From Alphaproteobacteria bacterium (GTDB lineage Bacteria; Pseudomonadota; Alphaproteobacteria; Rhizobiales; Xanthobacteraceae): a stretch of 34,023 nt of DNA. Where the stretch lies: contig WQYW01000045.1 in the NCBI GenBank assembly GCA_009781045.1, forward strand, positions 1 to 34,023, in the 5' to 3' direction. Position 1 is the stretch's first letter. Each line of letters opens with the position of its first letter. The notes below the pieces were generated by a model. The model saw nothing but the letters and a program-made list of their open reading frames with translations. It did no database searches and was not told the DNA's origin. Shown piece after piece: positions 25,833-34,023 of this stretch. The position numbers and the translations under genes are program-made.

Positions 25833-26402
25833 ATGTCTGCAATCCTCCCCGCTGCCGAAGAAAACTCCGGCGATCTCTGGGTATTCGGCTATGGCTCGCT
25901 GATGTGGCGACCAGGCTTCGATTTCGTCGAACGCGTGGCCGGGCATCTGGTTGGTGAACACCGCTCCCTCTGCGTCTATTCCTTCGTCCATCGCGGTACG
26001 CCCGAGCACCCCGGGCTTGTGCTCGGCCTTGACCACGGCGGTTCCTGCGATGGCATCGCCTTTCGGGTCGCAGCGAAAAACCGTATTTCAACAATCACTT
26101 ACCTGCGCGAACGGGAGCAGGTCACTTCTGTCTATCACGAAGTGATGCGCCCCGTGCTGCTGGAAAGCGGGGACCAAACCGTCAACGCCCTGACCTATGT
26201 CGCCGACCGCGACCATGTCCAATATGCCGGACTTCTGTCGAAGACCGAACAGCTCAGTCATGTACTGCAGGGACAGGGCAAGTCAGGCTCCAACCGCGAC
26301 TATGTCCTGTCGACCGTCAAGGCGATCGAGGCCGAGGGCTTTCATGACGAGGACCTGCACCAGCTGATGCTGGCGCTCAGTTCCGAGCCACCCGGCGCCT
26401 GA
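25833..26402 (+). CDS. Gamma-glutamylcyclotransferase (ChaC-like)
   Basis: A 189-residue ChaC-family enzyme; such enzymes cleave glutathione or gamma-glutamyl peptides to 5-oxoproline in the cytoplasm. The substrate-binding loop is GYGSL at residues 19-23 (WVFGYGSLMWRPGFDF). YLREREQ at 90-96 holds the catalytic glutamate, probably E95 by the YLxxRE pattern. It ends SNRDYVLSTVKAIEAEGFHDEDLHQL, typical of the bacterial form. The start is ATG 25833 (MSAILPAAEE); the frame stays open upstream, but those residues do not fit the family. No clear Shine-Dalgarno is visible. It is convergent with the PlsC gene. Confidence 0.93.
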   Translation: MSAILPAAEENSGDLWVFGYGSLMWRPGFDFVERVAGHLVGEHRSLCVYSFVHRGTPEHPGLVLGLDHGGSCDGIAFRVAAKNRISTITYLREREQVTSVYHEVMRPVLLESGDQTVNALTYVADRDHVQYAGLLSKTEQLSHVLQGQGKSGSNRDYVLSTVKAIEAEGFHDEDLHQLMLALSSEPPGA

Positions 26403-26516
26403 AAACGGCACGCGCCGACCGGCTTGAGGTAAAGCGAGCCCTGTCCGGAACAGCGGCTCGGGTCCGGCGAGAACCGGCCCATGCGGTCCGGCGCAGAATT
26501 GATGGCCTGTTTTCCT

Positions 26517-27311
26517 TCAGGGCTTCAAGCCCGCGGACGCCCCAGCATCCCTCTCCAGGACCGGACAGCGCCCCATCAGCTGTTCCTGCTCGCGGCGTCC
26601 GGCTTCGATCGCGCGAGCCGTGGCATCCTCGATCGCGCTCCTGGCGCGGGAAAGAAATTCGTCCTTGTGCAGGCCCGGCGGCAGCGGATCCATGAATTCG
26701 AGGATCACGGTCCCGGGATAGCGCAGGAAGGAGCGGCGCGGCCAGAACAGGCCGGAATTGAGCCCCACCGGCAGACAGGTCACCTTGCAGGCCTTGTAGA
26801 GCTGGATGAAGCCCCCCTTGTAGTCGGGCGCCGCTCCAGGAGCGGTGCGGGTGCCCTCGGGAAAGATCAGCAGCTGACCGCCGCTCTGCACGCCCTCGCT
26901 CGCCTGCCGTGTCATGTCGAGCAGAGCGCGAACGCCATCCTTGCGGTCAATCCCGATCGACCCGGCATTGATCAGGAGCTGGCCGAAGACCGGGATATAG
27001 GTCAGCTGCCGCTTGAGGATGATGATCGGCCGCTTCACAAACAGCACCAGGGTAAAGGTCTCCCACAGCGACTGGTGCTTGGATGCGACCAGAAGCGGCC
27101 CCTCGGGGATTTTTTCCACACCGCGGAATTCCACCCTTATGTTGCAGACATGACGCAACAGGAACAGGCAGGAGCGCCCCCACCACCGCACCACAACGAG
27201 CGTCCCTTCGGCACCCATCAGGAGGGTCGGGACCGCAGCCAGCGACAGGGCAATGGTCACGATATAGAACAACAGGTTGAATATCAGCGAGCGCACGAAG
27301 ATCAGGATCAT
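26517..27311 (-). CDS. plsC: 1-acyl-sn-glycerol-3-phosphate acyltransferase (PlsC family)
   Basis: A 264-residue membrane acyltransferase that adds the second acyl chain to lysophosphatidic acid in phospholipid synthesis. The N-terminal membrane segment is at residues 5-32. The catalytic block is H79 in SKHQSLWET: His followed by four residues and Glu, instead of the textbook HX4D. FPEGTR is at 150-155, and IGIDRKDG near 119-126 is the family's block between them. The length is typical. It lies 44 bases after the YdcF-like gene on the same strand, so they may be co-transcribed. Other LPLAT family substrates, such as lyso-ornithine lipid, cannot be excluded. Confidence 0.92.
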   Translation of the reverse strand: MILIFVRSLIFNLLFYIVTIALSLAAVPTLLMGAEGTLVVVRWWGRSCLFLLRHVCNIRVEFRGVEKIPEGPLLVASKHQSLWETFTLVLFVKRPIIILKRQLTYIPVFGQLLINAGSIGIDRKDGVRALLDMTRQASEGVQSGGQLLIFPEGTRTAPGAAPDYKGGFIQLYKACKVTCLPVGLNSGLFWPRRSFLRYPGTVILEFMDPLPPGLHKDEFLSRARSAIEDATARAIEAGRREQEQLMGRCPVLERDAGASAGLKP

Positions 27312-27355
27312 TCACAGGTTTCCGTCAATTGGCAGGTCATCCGCCGGCACTTCCA

Positions 27356-28033
27356 TCAGCTGCCTTGAGCCGCAGCCGGGCGCTCGGAGGCTTCCGGCGC
27401 GAGGTCGAGCCCCAAGACGGCGAGCCGCACCCGCAGCTCGACAGCAACATATTTTGCGTATTCCGACAACAGCAGGCGCAGCCGCGAGGCCGAGGTCCAG
27501 TCCTCCTCTCGCCATTTGTCGCCGACCACGGCAAACGGGATCAGGGTGATTTCGGGCATGGCGTAGGAAAACTCGGCGATCGCGCGCGGCATGTGATAAT
27601 TCGAGGTCACCACGATCAGCGACTTGAATCCCTGTTCATTGGCCCAGCGCCTGGCCTCGGCGGCGTTGCTGCGGGTGTTGAAGGCGGAATGATCGAGATC
27701 CACACAGCAGTTCATGAAGGGCTGGGGATCGCCCAGGGTGCGGGAGATATCCCGTGCCGCGCTGGTCCGGTGCACCCCCGAGATCAGGAGCCGTTTCCCG
27801 TAACCACCGGCAAGCAGGTCCATCGCATCCGAGACCCGCGATGACCCGCCGGTCAGAACCACAATGCCGTCCGCTTTGCTCCGGGGTGCAACCTCACCAT
27901 CCGGCAACCGGGCGAGGAAGCTGATAAAACCGCCCACCACCGCGAGCCCCCCGATCACCAGCGTCCACAGCACGAGGCGCCACAACAGGCGGCGTCGCCC
28001 CGGCGGTGATTGATCGACGCTTGCCCCAATCAT
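27356..28033 (-). CDS. YdcF/SanA/ElyC family (DUF218) membrane protein
   Basis: A 225-residue protein with one N-terminal membrane segment at about residues 17-45 and a DUF218 domain. It shows KADGIVVLTGGSSRVSDAMDLL, GYGKRLLISGV, NTRSNAAEARRWANEQGFKSLIVVTSNYHMPRA and LIPFAVVGDKW. Family members ElyC and SanA act in envelope integrity, possibly on undecaprenyl lipid carriers; the exact reaction is unknown. It lies between the ftsEX genes and plsC on one strand, which fits an envelope-growth neighbourhood. The ATG at 28033 gives MIGASVDQSPPG. Confidence 0.9.
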   Translation of the reverse strand: MIGASVDQSPPGRRRLLWRLVLWTLVIGGLAVVGGFISFLARLPDGEVAPRSKADGIVVLTGGSSRVSDAMDLLAGGYGKRLLISGVHRTSAARDISRTLGDPQPFMNCCVDLDHSAFNTRSNAAEARRWANEQGFKSLIVVTSNYHMPRAIAEFSYAMPEITLIPFAVVGDKWREEDWTSASRLRLLLSEYAKYVAVELRVRLAVLGLDLAPEASERPAAAQGS

Positions 28034-28515
28034 AGTTTCCTCGCGCCGAAATCACGGCAGCAAAACCAGCGCGTCCTGTGTTCACTGTTTCCGAAGTCGC
28101 CTGACCCGGTACGCGACGGACCCGTTCTCCGGCCGTTCTAAAGGCATGGAGCGGGGAGGAACAGCTGGACGTAGGACCACGTCCTCCTGATGGTGTTCCC
28201 CGTGGCGAAAGACTACGGCAGGAGATGGCGGAAGTGAAGCCTGTGGACGTGAAGCTTGTGGAGAGGCCCTGGATGCGCGCAAGGCGCCGGCCTTAATCCG
28301 AGCTGGAACCCGGATCCAGCGATCAACGCCACCTCAAGGCGCAGGCCGTGAGAGCGGGCACCGCAGACTAAAAAAACCAGGCCTGATTTTCCCGGCCCCT
28401 CAGACGGCGACGGCTCCAGCGCCCTCGCCGCCCGCTGGCGCCAGCCACCTGACCCCGGCAGCAGAGTCTGGCGGTGGCTCTGGCCCCCCGATTTCAGGCC
28501 CTCGTGCCGAAGGCC
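28034..28515. other. Spacer between ftsX and the ydcF-like gene
   Basis: No gene recognised. On the minus strand a GC-rich segment followed by seven T residues (28398-28370) may end the ftsEX transcript. A plus-strand frame near 28180-28240 gives a short protein-like stretch, but no family could be named. Confidence 0.4.
28370..28398 (-). terminator. Possible terminator downstream of ftsEX
   Basis: On the minus strand GGCC...GGCC bases separated by about ten, then CTGG and a run of seven T residues. The stem is short and imperfect; the T run is clear. It lies about 120 bases after the ftsX stop. Confidence 0.35.
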
Positions 28516-29487
28516 TCAGTCGATGTCGTTCAGGGTCGAGAACAGGGTCTGCCGGGAGGCCACGGCTGCGATGCCCCCGATCACCACGGCCTGGACCGCC
28601 ACCGCCAGATAGCCCACCACCTTGAGCGAAAATGTCCCAAGCATGGCGGCAAACTGGTCACCAACCGGCGTTCCCGAGAACCAGTTGGCGATCGACTCCG
28701 AAAAGCCGAACACCAGAATCGCAGAAAGTCCTCCGATCAGGCCACCCTGCAGCCCGAGACGGAGAAAATGGCGCAACAGCTGGTTGGCGATATAGCGATC
28801 CCCCGCGCCCACGAAATGCAGCACCTCAACAATCGGCCGGCTGGCAGCGACCGCACCAGAGGCGGCAAAGGAAACCGAGATGATGGTGGCCATGATCACC
28901 AGCGCCAGAATACCCAACCCGGCAAGAACGATAGCGCGGGTCATTGAACGCATGCGATCAATCCAGGCGCGGTGGTCATCGACACTCGCGGTCGGCACCG
29001 CCGTGGTCACCCGCTCGTTCAGCTCAGCGAGATTGAGCGCGGTGCCGGGCTCGACCTTGGCAATGACCATCCGCGGCACCGGCAGATCATCCATCGACAG
29101 GCCTTTGCCCAGCCAGGGTTCGAGAAGCTTGCCCGACTCATCGCGCGTCATTGCCTGGACCGAGGCGATGCCGGGCTCTGTGCGCACCGTCTCAAGCGCC
29201 GCCGCCAGATCCTGTTCGGTGTCGCGCCCGGTCTGGGGGCGGATCTGAACCGTGATTTCACTGGCGACCTCCGACTGCCATTCATCGGCGGAGCCATTGA
29301 CCATGAGGACGATGCCGGTGGTCATGGAGGCAAGGAAGGTCATGATGGCGACGACGGCGACCAGGGCACGGCCATGAATGGTGGTGCGCGGCACGATCGG
29401 CGACATATTGCGTGCCTGCGCCGACACCTGCGGCCGCTCCTCCTGCCCCATGCCGAGCATGGTCTCCTGCTCTTCGATCCTACTCAT
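28516..29487 (-). CDS. ftsX: Cell division ABC transporter-like permease FtsX
   Basis: A 323-residue permease-like partner of FtsE at the division site, which in studied bacteria activates peptidoglycan hydrolases. One membrane segment (ALVAVVAIMTFLASMTTGIV) lies near residues 41-65. A periplasmic loop of about 110 residues follows, then three C-terminal membrane segments (AIVLAGLGILALVIMATIISV, GLIGGLSAILVFGF, LAVAVQAVVIGGIAAVA). The start is ATG 29487 (MSRIEEQETMLGM), overlapping the ftsE end by eight bases; an in-frame ATG at 29532 inside ftsE is less likely. It is the second gene of the ftsEX pair. Confidence 0.94.
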   Translation of the reverse strand: MSRIEEQETMLGMGQEERPQVSAQARNMSPIVPRTTIHGRALVAVVAIMTFLASMTTGIVLMVNGSADEWQSEVASEITVQIRPQTGRDTEQDLAAALETVRTEPGIASVQAMTRDESGKLLEPWLGKGLSMDDLPVPRMVIAKVEPGTALNLAELNERVTTAVPTASVDDHRAWIDRMRSMTRAIVLAGLGILALVIMATIISVSFAASGAVAASRPIVEVLHFVGAGDRYIANQLLRHFLRLGLQGGLIGGLSAILVFGFSESIANWFSGTPVGDQFAAMLGTFSLKVVGYLAVAVQAVVIGGIAAVASRQTLFSTLNDID

Positions 29488-30139
29488 AGGTATGCACCTG
29501 TCCCTGGTGCAGCACGAGACGGCGGGCCTCATACTGGTCCATCAGCGCGACATCATGGGTGGCAATGACGACCGCGGTGCCGGATCTGTTCAATTCGATG
29601 AAAAGCCGCAGCAGGCGTCGTCCGAGGGTTGGATCGACGCTGCCGGTGGGCTCGTCGGCCAGCAGGAGCTGCGGCCGCGCGATCACCGCACGCGCAATCG
29701 CCGCGCGCTGTTTCTCTCCGCCCGACAGAATCGGAGGCAGCGCATCCATGCGTTCCCCGAGGCCGACCCAGCGCAGAAGTTCAATCACCTCGCCCCGGTA
29801 GCTCGATTCACTGCGACCAAGGATCCGGAACGGCAGCGCCACATTCTCATAGGTGGTCATGTGATCGAGCAGGCGGAAGTCCTGCTGCACAATACCGACG
29901 CGCTTGCGCAGATCCGCGATCTCCTCCTTGCCGAGCAGCGACACGTCGCGGTCGAAGATATTGATCAACCCGCGTGTCGGCTTCATCGACATGAAGAGAA
30001 GTCTCAACAGCGACGTTTTCCCGGCCCCCGAGGGGCCGGTCAGGAACTGGAATGAATGCGCCGGGATATGGAAGCTCAGATCCCGGAGGATCTCCGGCCC
30101 AAATCCATAACGCAGCCCGACATTTTCAAATCGAACCAA
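29480..30139 (-). CDS. ftsE: Cell division ATP-binding protein FtsE
   Basis: A 219-residue ABC ATPase that drives the FtsEX complex on the cytoplasmic face. Walker A is GPSGAGKT at 35-42, Q-loop Q85-Q86, signature LSGGE at 138-142, Walker B LLLADEP at 158-164, and H-loop H195 in ATHD. MVRFENVGLRYG is a typical start. ftsX begins before the ftsE stop, so both are made together. It is divergent from the MJ0042 gene across 180 bases. Confidence 0.97.
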   Translation of the reverse strand: MVRFENVGLRYGFGPEILRDLSFHIPAHSFQFLTGPSGAGKTSLLRLLFMSMKPTRGLINIFDRDVSLLGKEEIADLRKRVGIVQQDFRLLDHMTTYENVALPFRILGRSESSYRGEVIELLRWVGLGERMDALPPILSGGEKQRAAIARAVIARPQLLLADEPTGSVDPTLGRRLLRLFIELNRSGTAVVIATHDVALMDQYEARRLVLHQGQVHTYE

Positions 30140-30319
30140 ACTTAAACTCCGTTCGAATAGGGACTGCGAAGCAGCCCGGTCCTCTTCGTCACTGCCAGTC
30201 CCCCATTCCTGTCAGTGCCTCCTGGTGTGACCCTTATGGTTTCCGGTTCATTAACGCTCTGGAGGCTACGATCGCCTGGAACGAGCCCCCTCGTGATCCC
30301 GTATCGTCGAGTCCGTCCC

Positions 30320-31246
30320 ATGCGCGTCGTCTGCCCCCAATGTACAACATCCTACATCATCCCGCCGTCCTGCCCGCGCAATGCCCGTATGCTGCGCTGC
30401 GGCCGCTGCGGCGAGACCTGGGCGGCCACCCCCGGAGAGCCGATCACGGCCCCGGCAGCGCTCGCCCCCGCGCTGACAGAGCCACTCACCACGGTTCCGG
30501 TCAAGGACAGTCCGCCCCATGGCTCAGGCACGCCACCCGATGGCGACCACACCAGCCTTGTCGCCATCGCCGACAGCCCATCAATCATCCCCGACCCGAT
30601 CCTTCCCTACCCGATCATCCCCCTGGTCATCCCTGGTCCGGTGATCCCGGGCCCGGCTATCCCCGAATCGGTCGTTGCCGAGCCGGATCTTTGCGCCACC
30701 GATCTTGAGGGCAGGTGGCTGACCGAAGTCCCGTTCGCCAAAGTCACCTTAGCACGATCCCGCAGGCCGTCATGGTTCTGGCGCCGATTCCGCTCACAGC
30801 GCAAGGGCCGGGCGAGAAAATTCAGACCTCCCCTGAAAACCGCCTGCACCGTCATGGCCGCCATGATCGCGGCGACCCTGTTGTGGCGGGTGGATGTGGT
30901 CCGGATTCTGCCTCAAACCGCGCTTTTCTACCGCCTGCTGGGCCTTGAGGTGAACCTGCGCGGTCTTGGCCTGCAAAATATCCAGCTCTCCAGCGAAACC
31001 ATCAATGGCAAGCCGGTCTGGTTAATCGAAGGCCAGATCGTCGCCACCACCCGCATCGGAGCCGACATCCCGCAGCTGCGTTTTTCGGTGCGCGACGCCC
31101 AGGGCAGCGAAATCTACGCCTGGAACACGACCCTCGAGAGCCACCTGGTCAAGCCTGGGGAACAGGTCGCTTTCCGATCGCGCCTGGCCTCGCCCCCCAA
31201 AGAAGGGCGCCGTATCGACATCCGCTTTGTCGGCAAGCCGGCCTGA
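30320..31246 (+). CDS. MJ0042-type zinc-ribbon membrane protein
   Basis: A 308-residue protein. The N-terminus is a zinc ribbon of the MJ0042/zinc_ribbon_5 type: CPQC at residues 5-8 and CGRC near 33-36. A proline-rich middle part follows (residues about 40-150), then a basic patch and one membrane segment (TVMAAMIAATLLWRVDVV, about 180-195). The C-terminal domain (INGKPVWLIEGQIVATTRIGADIPQLRFSVRDAQG...) resembles DUF3426. The start is ATG 30320 (MRVVCPQCTTSY); the frame extends upstream without family features. In Alphaproteobacteria this gene commonly neighbours ftsE. Function unknown. Confidence 0.9.
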   Translation: MRVVCPQCTTSYIIPPSCPRNARMLRCGRCGETWAATPGEPITAPAALAPALTEPLTTVPVKDSPPHGSGTPPDGDHTSLVAIADSPSIIPDPILPYPIIPLVIPGPVIPGPAIPESVVAEPDLCATDLEGRWLTEVPFAKVTLARSRRPSWFWRRFRSQRKGRARKFRPPLKTACTVMAAMIAATLLWRVDVVRILPQTALFYRLLGLEVNLRGLGLQNIQLSSETINGKPVWLIEGQIVATTRIGADIPQLRFSVRDAQGSEIYAWNTTLESHLVKPGEQVAFRSRLASPPKEGRRIDIRFVGKPA

Positions 31247-31264
31247 AAGCCGGCAGCCCCCCGA

Positions 31265-31318
31265 GTCCCGCCAGGTCAACCAGGTCCCGCCAGGTCGACC
31301 AGGTCCGGCGGAGGTCAG
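31265..31318. repeat. 19-base tandem repeat between convergent genes
   Basis: GTCCCGCCAGGTCAACCAG (31265-31283) and GTCCCGCCAGGTCGACCAG (31284-31302), then a partial third copy running to the end of the TIGR02302 gene. Eighteen of nineteen bases match between the first two. It lies in the 68-base gap of the convergent pair. Confidence 0.75.
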
Positions 31319-33717
31319 AAGCCCTTGAGCAGGCGCTCGATATAATCGAGTTCAGGCTGCGGCCGGGCTGATTCGCCAAGGCGGCTGCGGAGCTGGTCAA
31401 GGATGCGGCGGGCGCGCTGGACGTCGATCTCGCCCGGGATGCGGACCGAGCCGTCCTCCGCTAAATCACGGCGACGCAGCGGACGGCCGAGGGGGTCGCG
31501 CTCCTCCTCACCATGGCGCTGCCCCTCGCCCATGGCTTCCTCAATCTCCCGACCCGCCTTGCGCAGCGACTCCAGGGCACGGGCCTGGGCATCCACCGCG
31601 CCTTCGATATCGCCCTCGCGCAGGGCCGCCACAGCATCGCCCATGGCGTCGGAGGCGCCATCAAGACCGCCCCCACCCTGGTCCCCGGATCCGGCAAACT
31701 GGTTCTTAAGCTTCCTCGCCCGATCCTGCAGCGTCTGCTGCTCCTGCTGCAGCCCCGAGGTCGGCGGGTCCGGCTCGCCCTGCATGCGGCCGCGGCGGGA
31801 ATCCTGGCCCTGCCCGAAGGTCCGATCCCGCAGACGCTGCTGCTTGCGGATCAGATCATCAAGTTCGCCAAGCGCCTGGTCGACATCGCTGTCGCCCGGC
31901 TGCGCCATCTGCAGATTCTCCAGCATCTGCAGCATTTCCTGGAGCAGCTGGCGCGCCGCCTCCCTGTCGCCGGAGCGCGACAGGCGCTCCATGCGGTCGA
32001 GCATGTCTTTCAGATCCTGGCGGCGCAGGGTCCTGGCGCCAGGCTGCGCCCTCATTTCAGGGTTGTCGCGCGCCCGCCGCGCCAGCTGGCGGATGTAATT
32101 GTCCATCGCCCGACGCAGATTCTCGGTCAGTTTCCTTATTTCCTCATCGCTGGCGCCGCGCTCAAGGGCCTCTGCCAACGCCTCCTCGGCAGCCTTGAGG
32201 GCCTTGTCGACATCGGTGATCCTGCCGTCCTCAATGGTCAGCGCCAGCGCCCACATGTCGCCGACCACCTCACGCAGCGCCTCATCGCTCCCGGCCGCCT
32301 CCAGTCGCCGCAGTACCACCTCAAGCCCGAGATACTGCCCGAGCCGGGGCATGAACTGTTCCGGGGCGATCATCAGGGCACGCAGCGCCGCCTCGACCTC
32401 GCCGCGCTGACCCGCGTCCAGCGCCAGGATGCGGCGCTGCTCGATCAGAGCCCGTGCCAGCGGCATGACAAACAGCCGTTCCGGCACAAATGTGGTGAAG
32501 GGGGTGCTTTTCGCCTCGTTGCCAGCCTCATCCCGGGCCACCAGGGTCAGCACCAGTTCCGTCCCCGCATAGGGGTCCTCGCTGAGATCGCGCACGGTCT
32601 GGCCAACCCCGCTGCGGGTATGCGCGCTCGGCAGTTGCAGCGCAAACTGCGGCGGCGGGAATAACGGGTGGGTTGGCGCCGACTGCGTCGCCAGGGCGGC
32701 AAAGCGCGCCTCGGCACTGGAGACGCCGTAGTCATCCTCCACGCGATAGAGCAGGCGCAGCTGGCCGCGACCGGGATATTCGGGATCCCTGGCCAACGCG
32801 ATGGTCGGCGGCCGATCGGGCAGCGCCGTGAAGCTCCAGCGCGGCTGGGCGCTGGGGGAGCGAATCTCGGCGCTGCCATCGCCACTTATGGTGAAATGTC
32901 GCTCGTCGGCTCCGGGAATGTTTGAAGCGACCGCAATCACGCCGCCGCTGGTCACCACGTCCAGCCCGCCGGCGCTCGATCGCGTGATCAGCGTGCTGCC
33001 GACCGGAACCGGAATTGCGAGGCCTGCCACCGCGCCGGTCGGCGTTCCGGCGTTGGACAGAATGAGCGGCGGCCGCGCTGTGTAAAGCGGCGGCGTCACC
33101 CAGGCATCAACCCGCACATTTCCGGGGACAAACACTCCATGCCAGTCGAAAGCGGCCTGGATCCGCATCATGCGCTCGCCGCCCGCGGCGACAAAACTCG
33201 CTATCCCGACCAGAATCACCAGCGCACTGAGCGCCCAGGGATCCTGGAGCAGCCGCCGGGGTCGCGGCAGACCGGCTCGAATCTGCTGGAACGCCTCCCG
33301 CATGCGCTGGCGTTCGGCTTGCCAGAGAGCGCGGGCGAAGGGATCCGCTGTGCTCAGCGTGTCGGTCAGCGTGGTCGCCGGGCGGTGGCGGATGCCGCTC
33401 TCCCGATCCAGCCGGCTCAGGGTCTGGCGACGAGCCGGCCACCGAAAATGCCGCAGCGGAACCAGACTGGCCACAGCGAGCGCAATGATCACGCACACCC
33501 CGATGACGCGCCCGACAAACGGCAGCACCAGCCACAGGCCAAGCCAGGACAGGGCCAGAAACAGCCCGATAACGGTCAGAAACCGTGCCAGGTGCGGCCA
33601 GGCCTGCTCCCAGGCGATCGCATAACCGGCCCGCGTCAAAGCCCCCGCCAGCCTCAGCTGCGAGGCCGCAGCGCTGTCGTGGTCCGGATGTGACGGCTGG
33701 GTTGCGTTGCCGTTCAA
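31315..33717 (-). CDS. TIGR02302 family protein (DUF4175)
   Basis: An 800-residue protein of the alphaproteobacterial TIGR02302/DUF4175 family, function unknown. Two or three membrane segments are near the N-terminus (about residues 46-88: FLTVIGLFLALSWLGLWLVLP, then VIGVCVIIALAVASLVPL; and 160-180). A large periplasmic beta-rich part includes VDAWVTPPLYTARPPLIL, and a long helical, Gln/Arg/Glu-rich C-terminal half follows (EALAEALERGASDEEIRKL, LLQEMLQMLENLQMAQPGD, LQQEQQTLQDRARKLKNQF). The end LDYIERLLKGF is a family signature as I recall. The next gene upstream in relatives is often lysA; here a group II intron end is found instead. Confidence 0.92.
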   Translation of the reverse strand: MNGNATQPSHPDHDSAAASQLRLAGALTRAGYAIAWEQAWPHLARFLTVIGLFLALSWLGLWLVLPFVGRVIGVCVIIALAVASLVPLRHFRWPARRQTLSRLDRESGIRHRPATTLTDTLSTADPFARALWQAERQRMREAFQQIRAGLPRPRRLLQDPWALSALVILVGIASFVAAGGERMMRIQAAFDWHGVFVPGNVRVDAWVTPPLYTARPPLILSNAGTPTGAVAGLAIPVPVGSTLITRSSAGGLDVVTSGGVIAVASNIPGADERHFTISGDGSAEIRSPSAQPRWSFTALPDRPPTIALARDPEYPGRGQLRLLYRVEDDYGVSSAEARFAALATQSAPTHPLFPPPQFALQLPSAHTRSGVGQTVRDLSEDPYAGTELVLTLVARDEAGNEAKSTPFTTFVPERLFVMPLARALIEQRRILALDAGQRGEVEAALRALMIAPEQFMPRLGQYLGLEVVLRRLEAAGSDEALREVVGDMWALALTIEDGRITDVDKALKAAEEALAEALERGASDEEIRKLTENLRRAMDNYIRQLARRARDNPEMRAQPGARTLRRQDLKDMLDRMERLSRSGDREAARQLLQEMLQMLENLQMAQPGDSDVDQALGELDDLIRKQQRLRDRTFGQGQDSRRGRMQGEPDPPTSGLQQEQQTLQDRARKLKNQFAGSGDQGGGGLDGASDAMGDAVAALREGDIEGAVDAQARALESLRKAGREIEEAMGEGQRHGEEERDPLGRPLRRRDLAEDGSVRIPGEIDVQRARRILDQLRSRLGESARPQPELDYIERLLKGF

Positions 33718-33901
33718 TCAACTCTCCGAAAAGGGCTGTCCCCAGGCGAGGAGGAAAAGCCGGAAATGTCGCCTTCACCGGGCCTTGCGCCAGTGCCCGC
33801 AAGACACCAGCCCTAGCACAACGGCAGCAATGAGGCACCCAATTCCACCCGATTCCAGTCGTGGCCAAAAAACTGCCGATCGGAAACTCGTGCAAATCCC
33901 G

Positions 33902-34023
33902 ATCGGGATAGGGGGGTCTCTCGCGAGACCACCCCTCCCACACCACCGGACATACGGGTCCGTATCCGGCGGTTCGACAGATCATGCAGGTCGCGGGGCC
34001 GCGACTGAGGCTAAGCCGATCGA
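33902..34023 (-). mobile_element. Group II intron, 3' end (domains V and VI; runs off the right edge)
   Basis: On the minus strand a domain V-like hairpin (about 33974-33942) has arms ACCGCCGG/CCGGTGGT, a two-base GT bulge on the 3' strand, an ATACG/CGTAT upper stem and a four-base loop. It is followed by a domain VI-like stem (33940-33905) of GGGAGGGG and GGTCTC around a GCGA loop, with a bulged A (33909) eight bases before the likely 3' end, CGAT at 33902. The GTCCGGTGGTGTGGGAGGGG stretch is a familiar bacterial intron ending. Intron body and reverse transcriptase lie outside the window. The exact 3' boundary is uncertain by a base or two. Confidence 0.8.

Noticed and set aside
25486..25902. 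Plus-strand ORF of 138 codons overlapping the ChaC start
   Set aside because: Proline/arginine-rich, no family match, and it continues out of frame into the well-supported ChaC-like gene.
28082..28282. Transposase remnant between ftsX and the ydcF-like gene
   Set aside because: A short plus-strand frame looked protein-like, but no transposase motif, terminal repeat or target duplication could be found.

Overview
The window looks like chromosomal DNA of an alphaproteobacterium, most likely of the order Hyphomicrobiales (Rhizobiales). The evidence is the 16S rRNA 5' end and its leader, an N-terminally characteristic M23 peptidase, a SAM-II riboswitch in front of metX, and the DUF2125, MJ0042 zinc-ribbon and TIGR02302 (DUF4175) families. 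No tool was run. Family calls come from reading the translations and from memory of these families.

Layout. Positions 1-850 hold the 5' end of a 16S rRNA gene (minus strand) with a leader, a boxA-like site and a good sigma70-type promoter. Positions 850-4500 are a poorly coding, decayed stretch with dispersed repeats, one plausible small ORF and a histidine-kinase remnant. Next come an M23 peptidoglycan peptidase (+) and clpB (-). An M48 membrane protease (-) follows, with an ATGA-coupled, twice-frameshifted antitoxin-like pseudogene behind it. The metX-metW operon (-) has a readable promoter, SAM-II aptamer, antiterminator and terminator. A long Sel1-repeat protein (-) follows. An aromatic amino-acid block (+) encodes chorismate mutase, a HisC-type aminotransferase and a TyrA-type dehydrogenase.

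An accessory patch at 21175-24087 carries an MqsR/MqsA toxin-antitoxin locus whose toxin gene has an early in-frame stop, a decayed duplicate of the 3' end of hisC, and an exported SUMF1/FGE-fold protein. The rest returns to core genes: DUF2125 protein, ChaC-like gamma-glutamylcyclotransferase, PlsC acyltransferase, YdcF-like protein, FtsX and FtsE, an MJ0042 zinc-ribbon membrane protein and the TIGR02302 protein. At the right edge is the 3' end (domains V and VI) of a group II intron in minus orientation.

How the genes work together. MetX and MetW make the activated homoserine ester for methionine synthesis, and the leader predicts shut-off by S-adenosylmethionine. Chorismate mutase, the aminotransferase and TyrA form a route from chorismate towards tyrosine and phenylalanine. 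FtsE/FtsX, the M23 peptidase, YdcF and PlsC point to envelope growth and division. I do not see a clearly new defence or biosynthetic system. The most informative oddities are the broken mqsR with an operator-like palindrome and a flanking hisC fossil, the complete riboswitch switch-point in front of metX, the frameshifted gene behind the M48 protease, and the modular Sel1 array.
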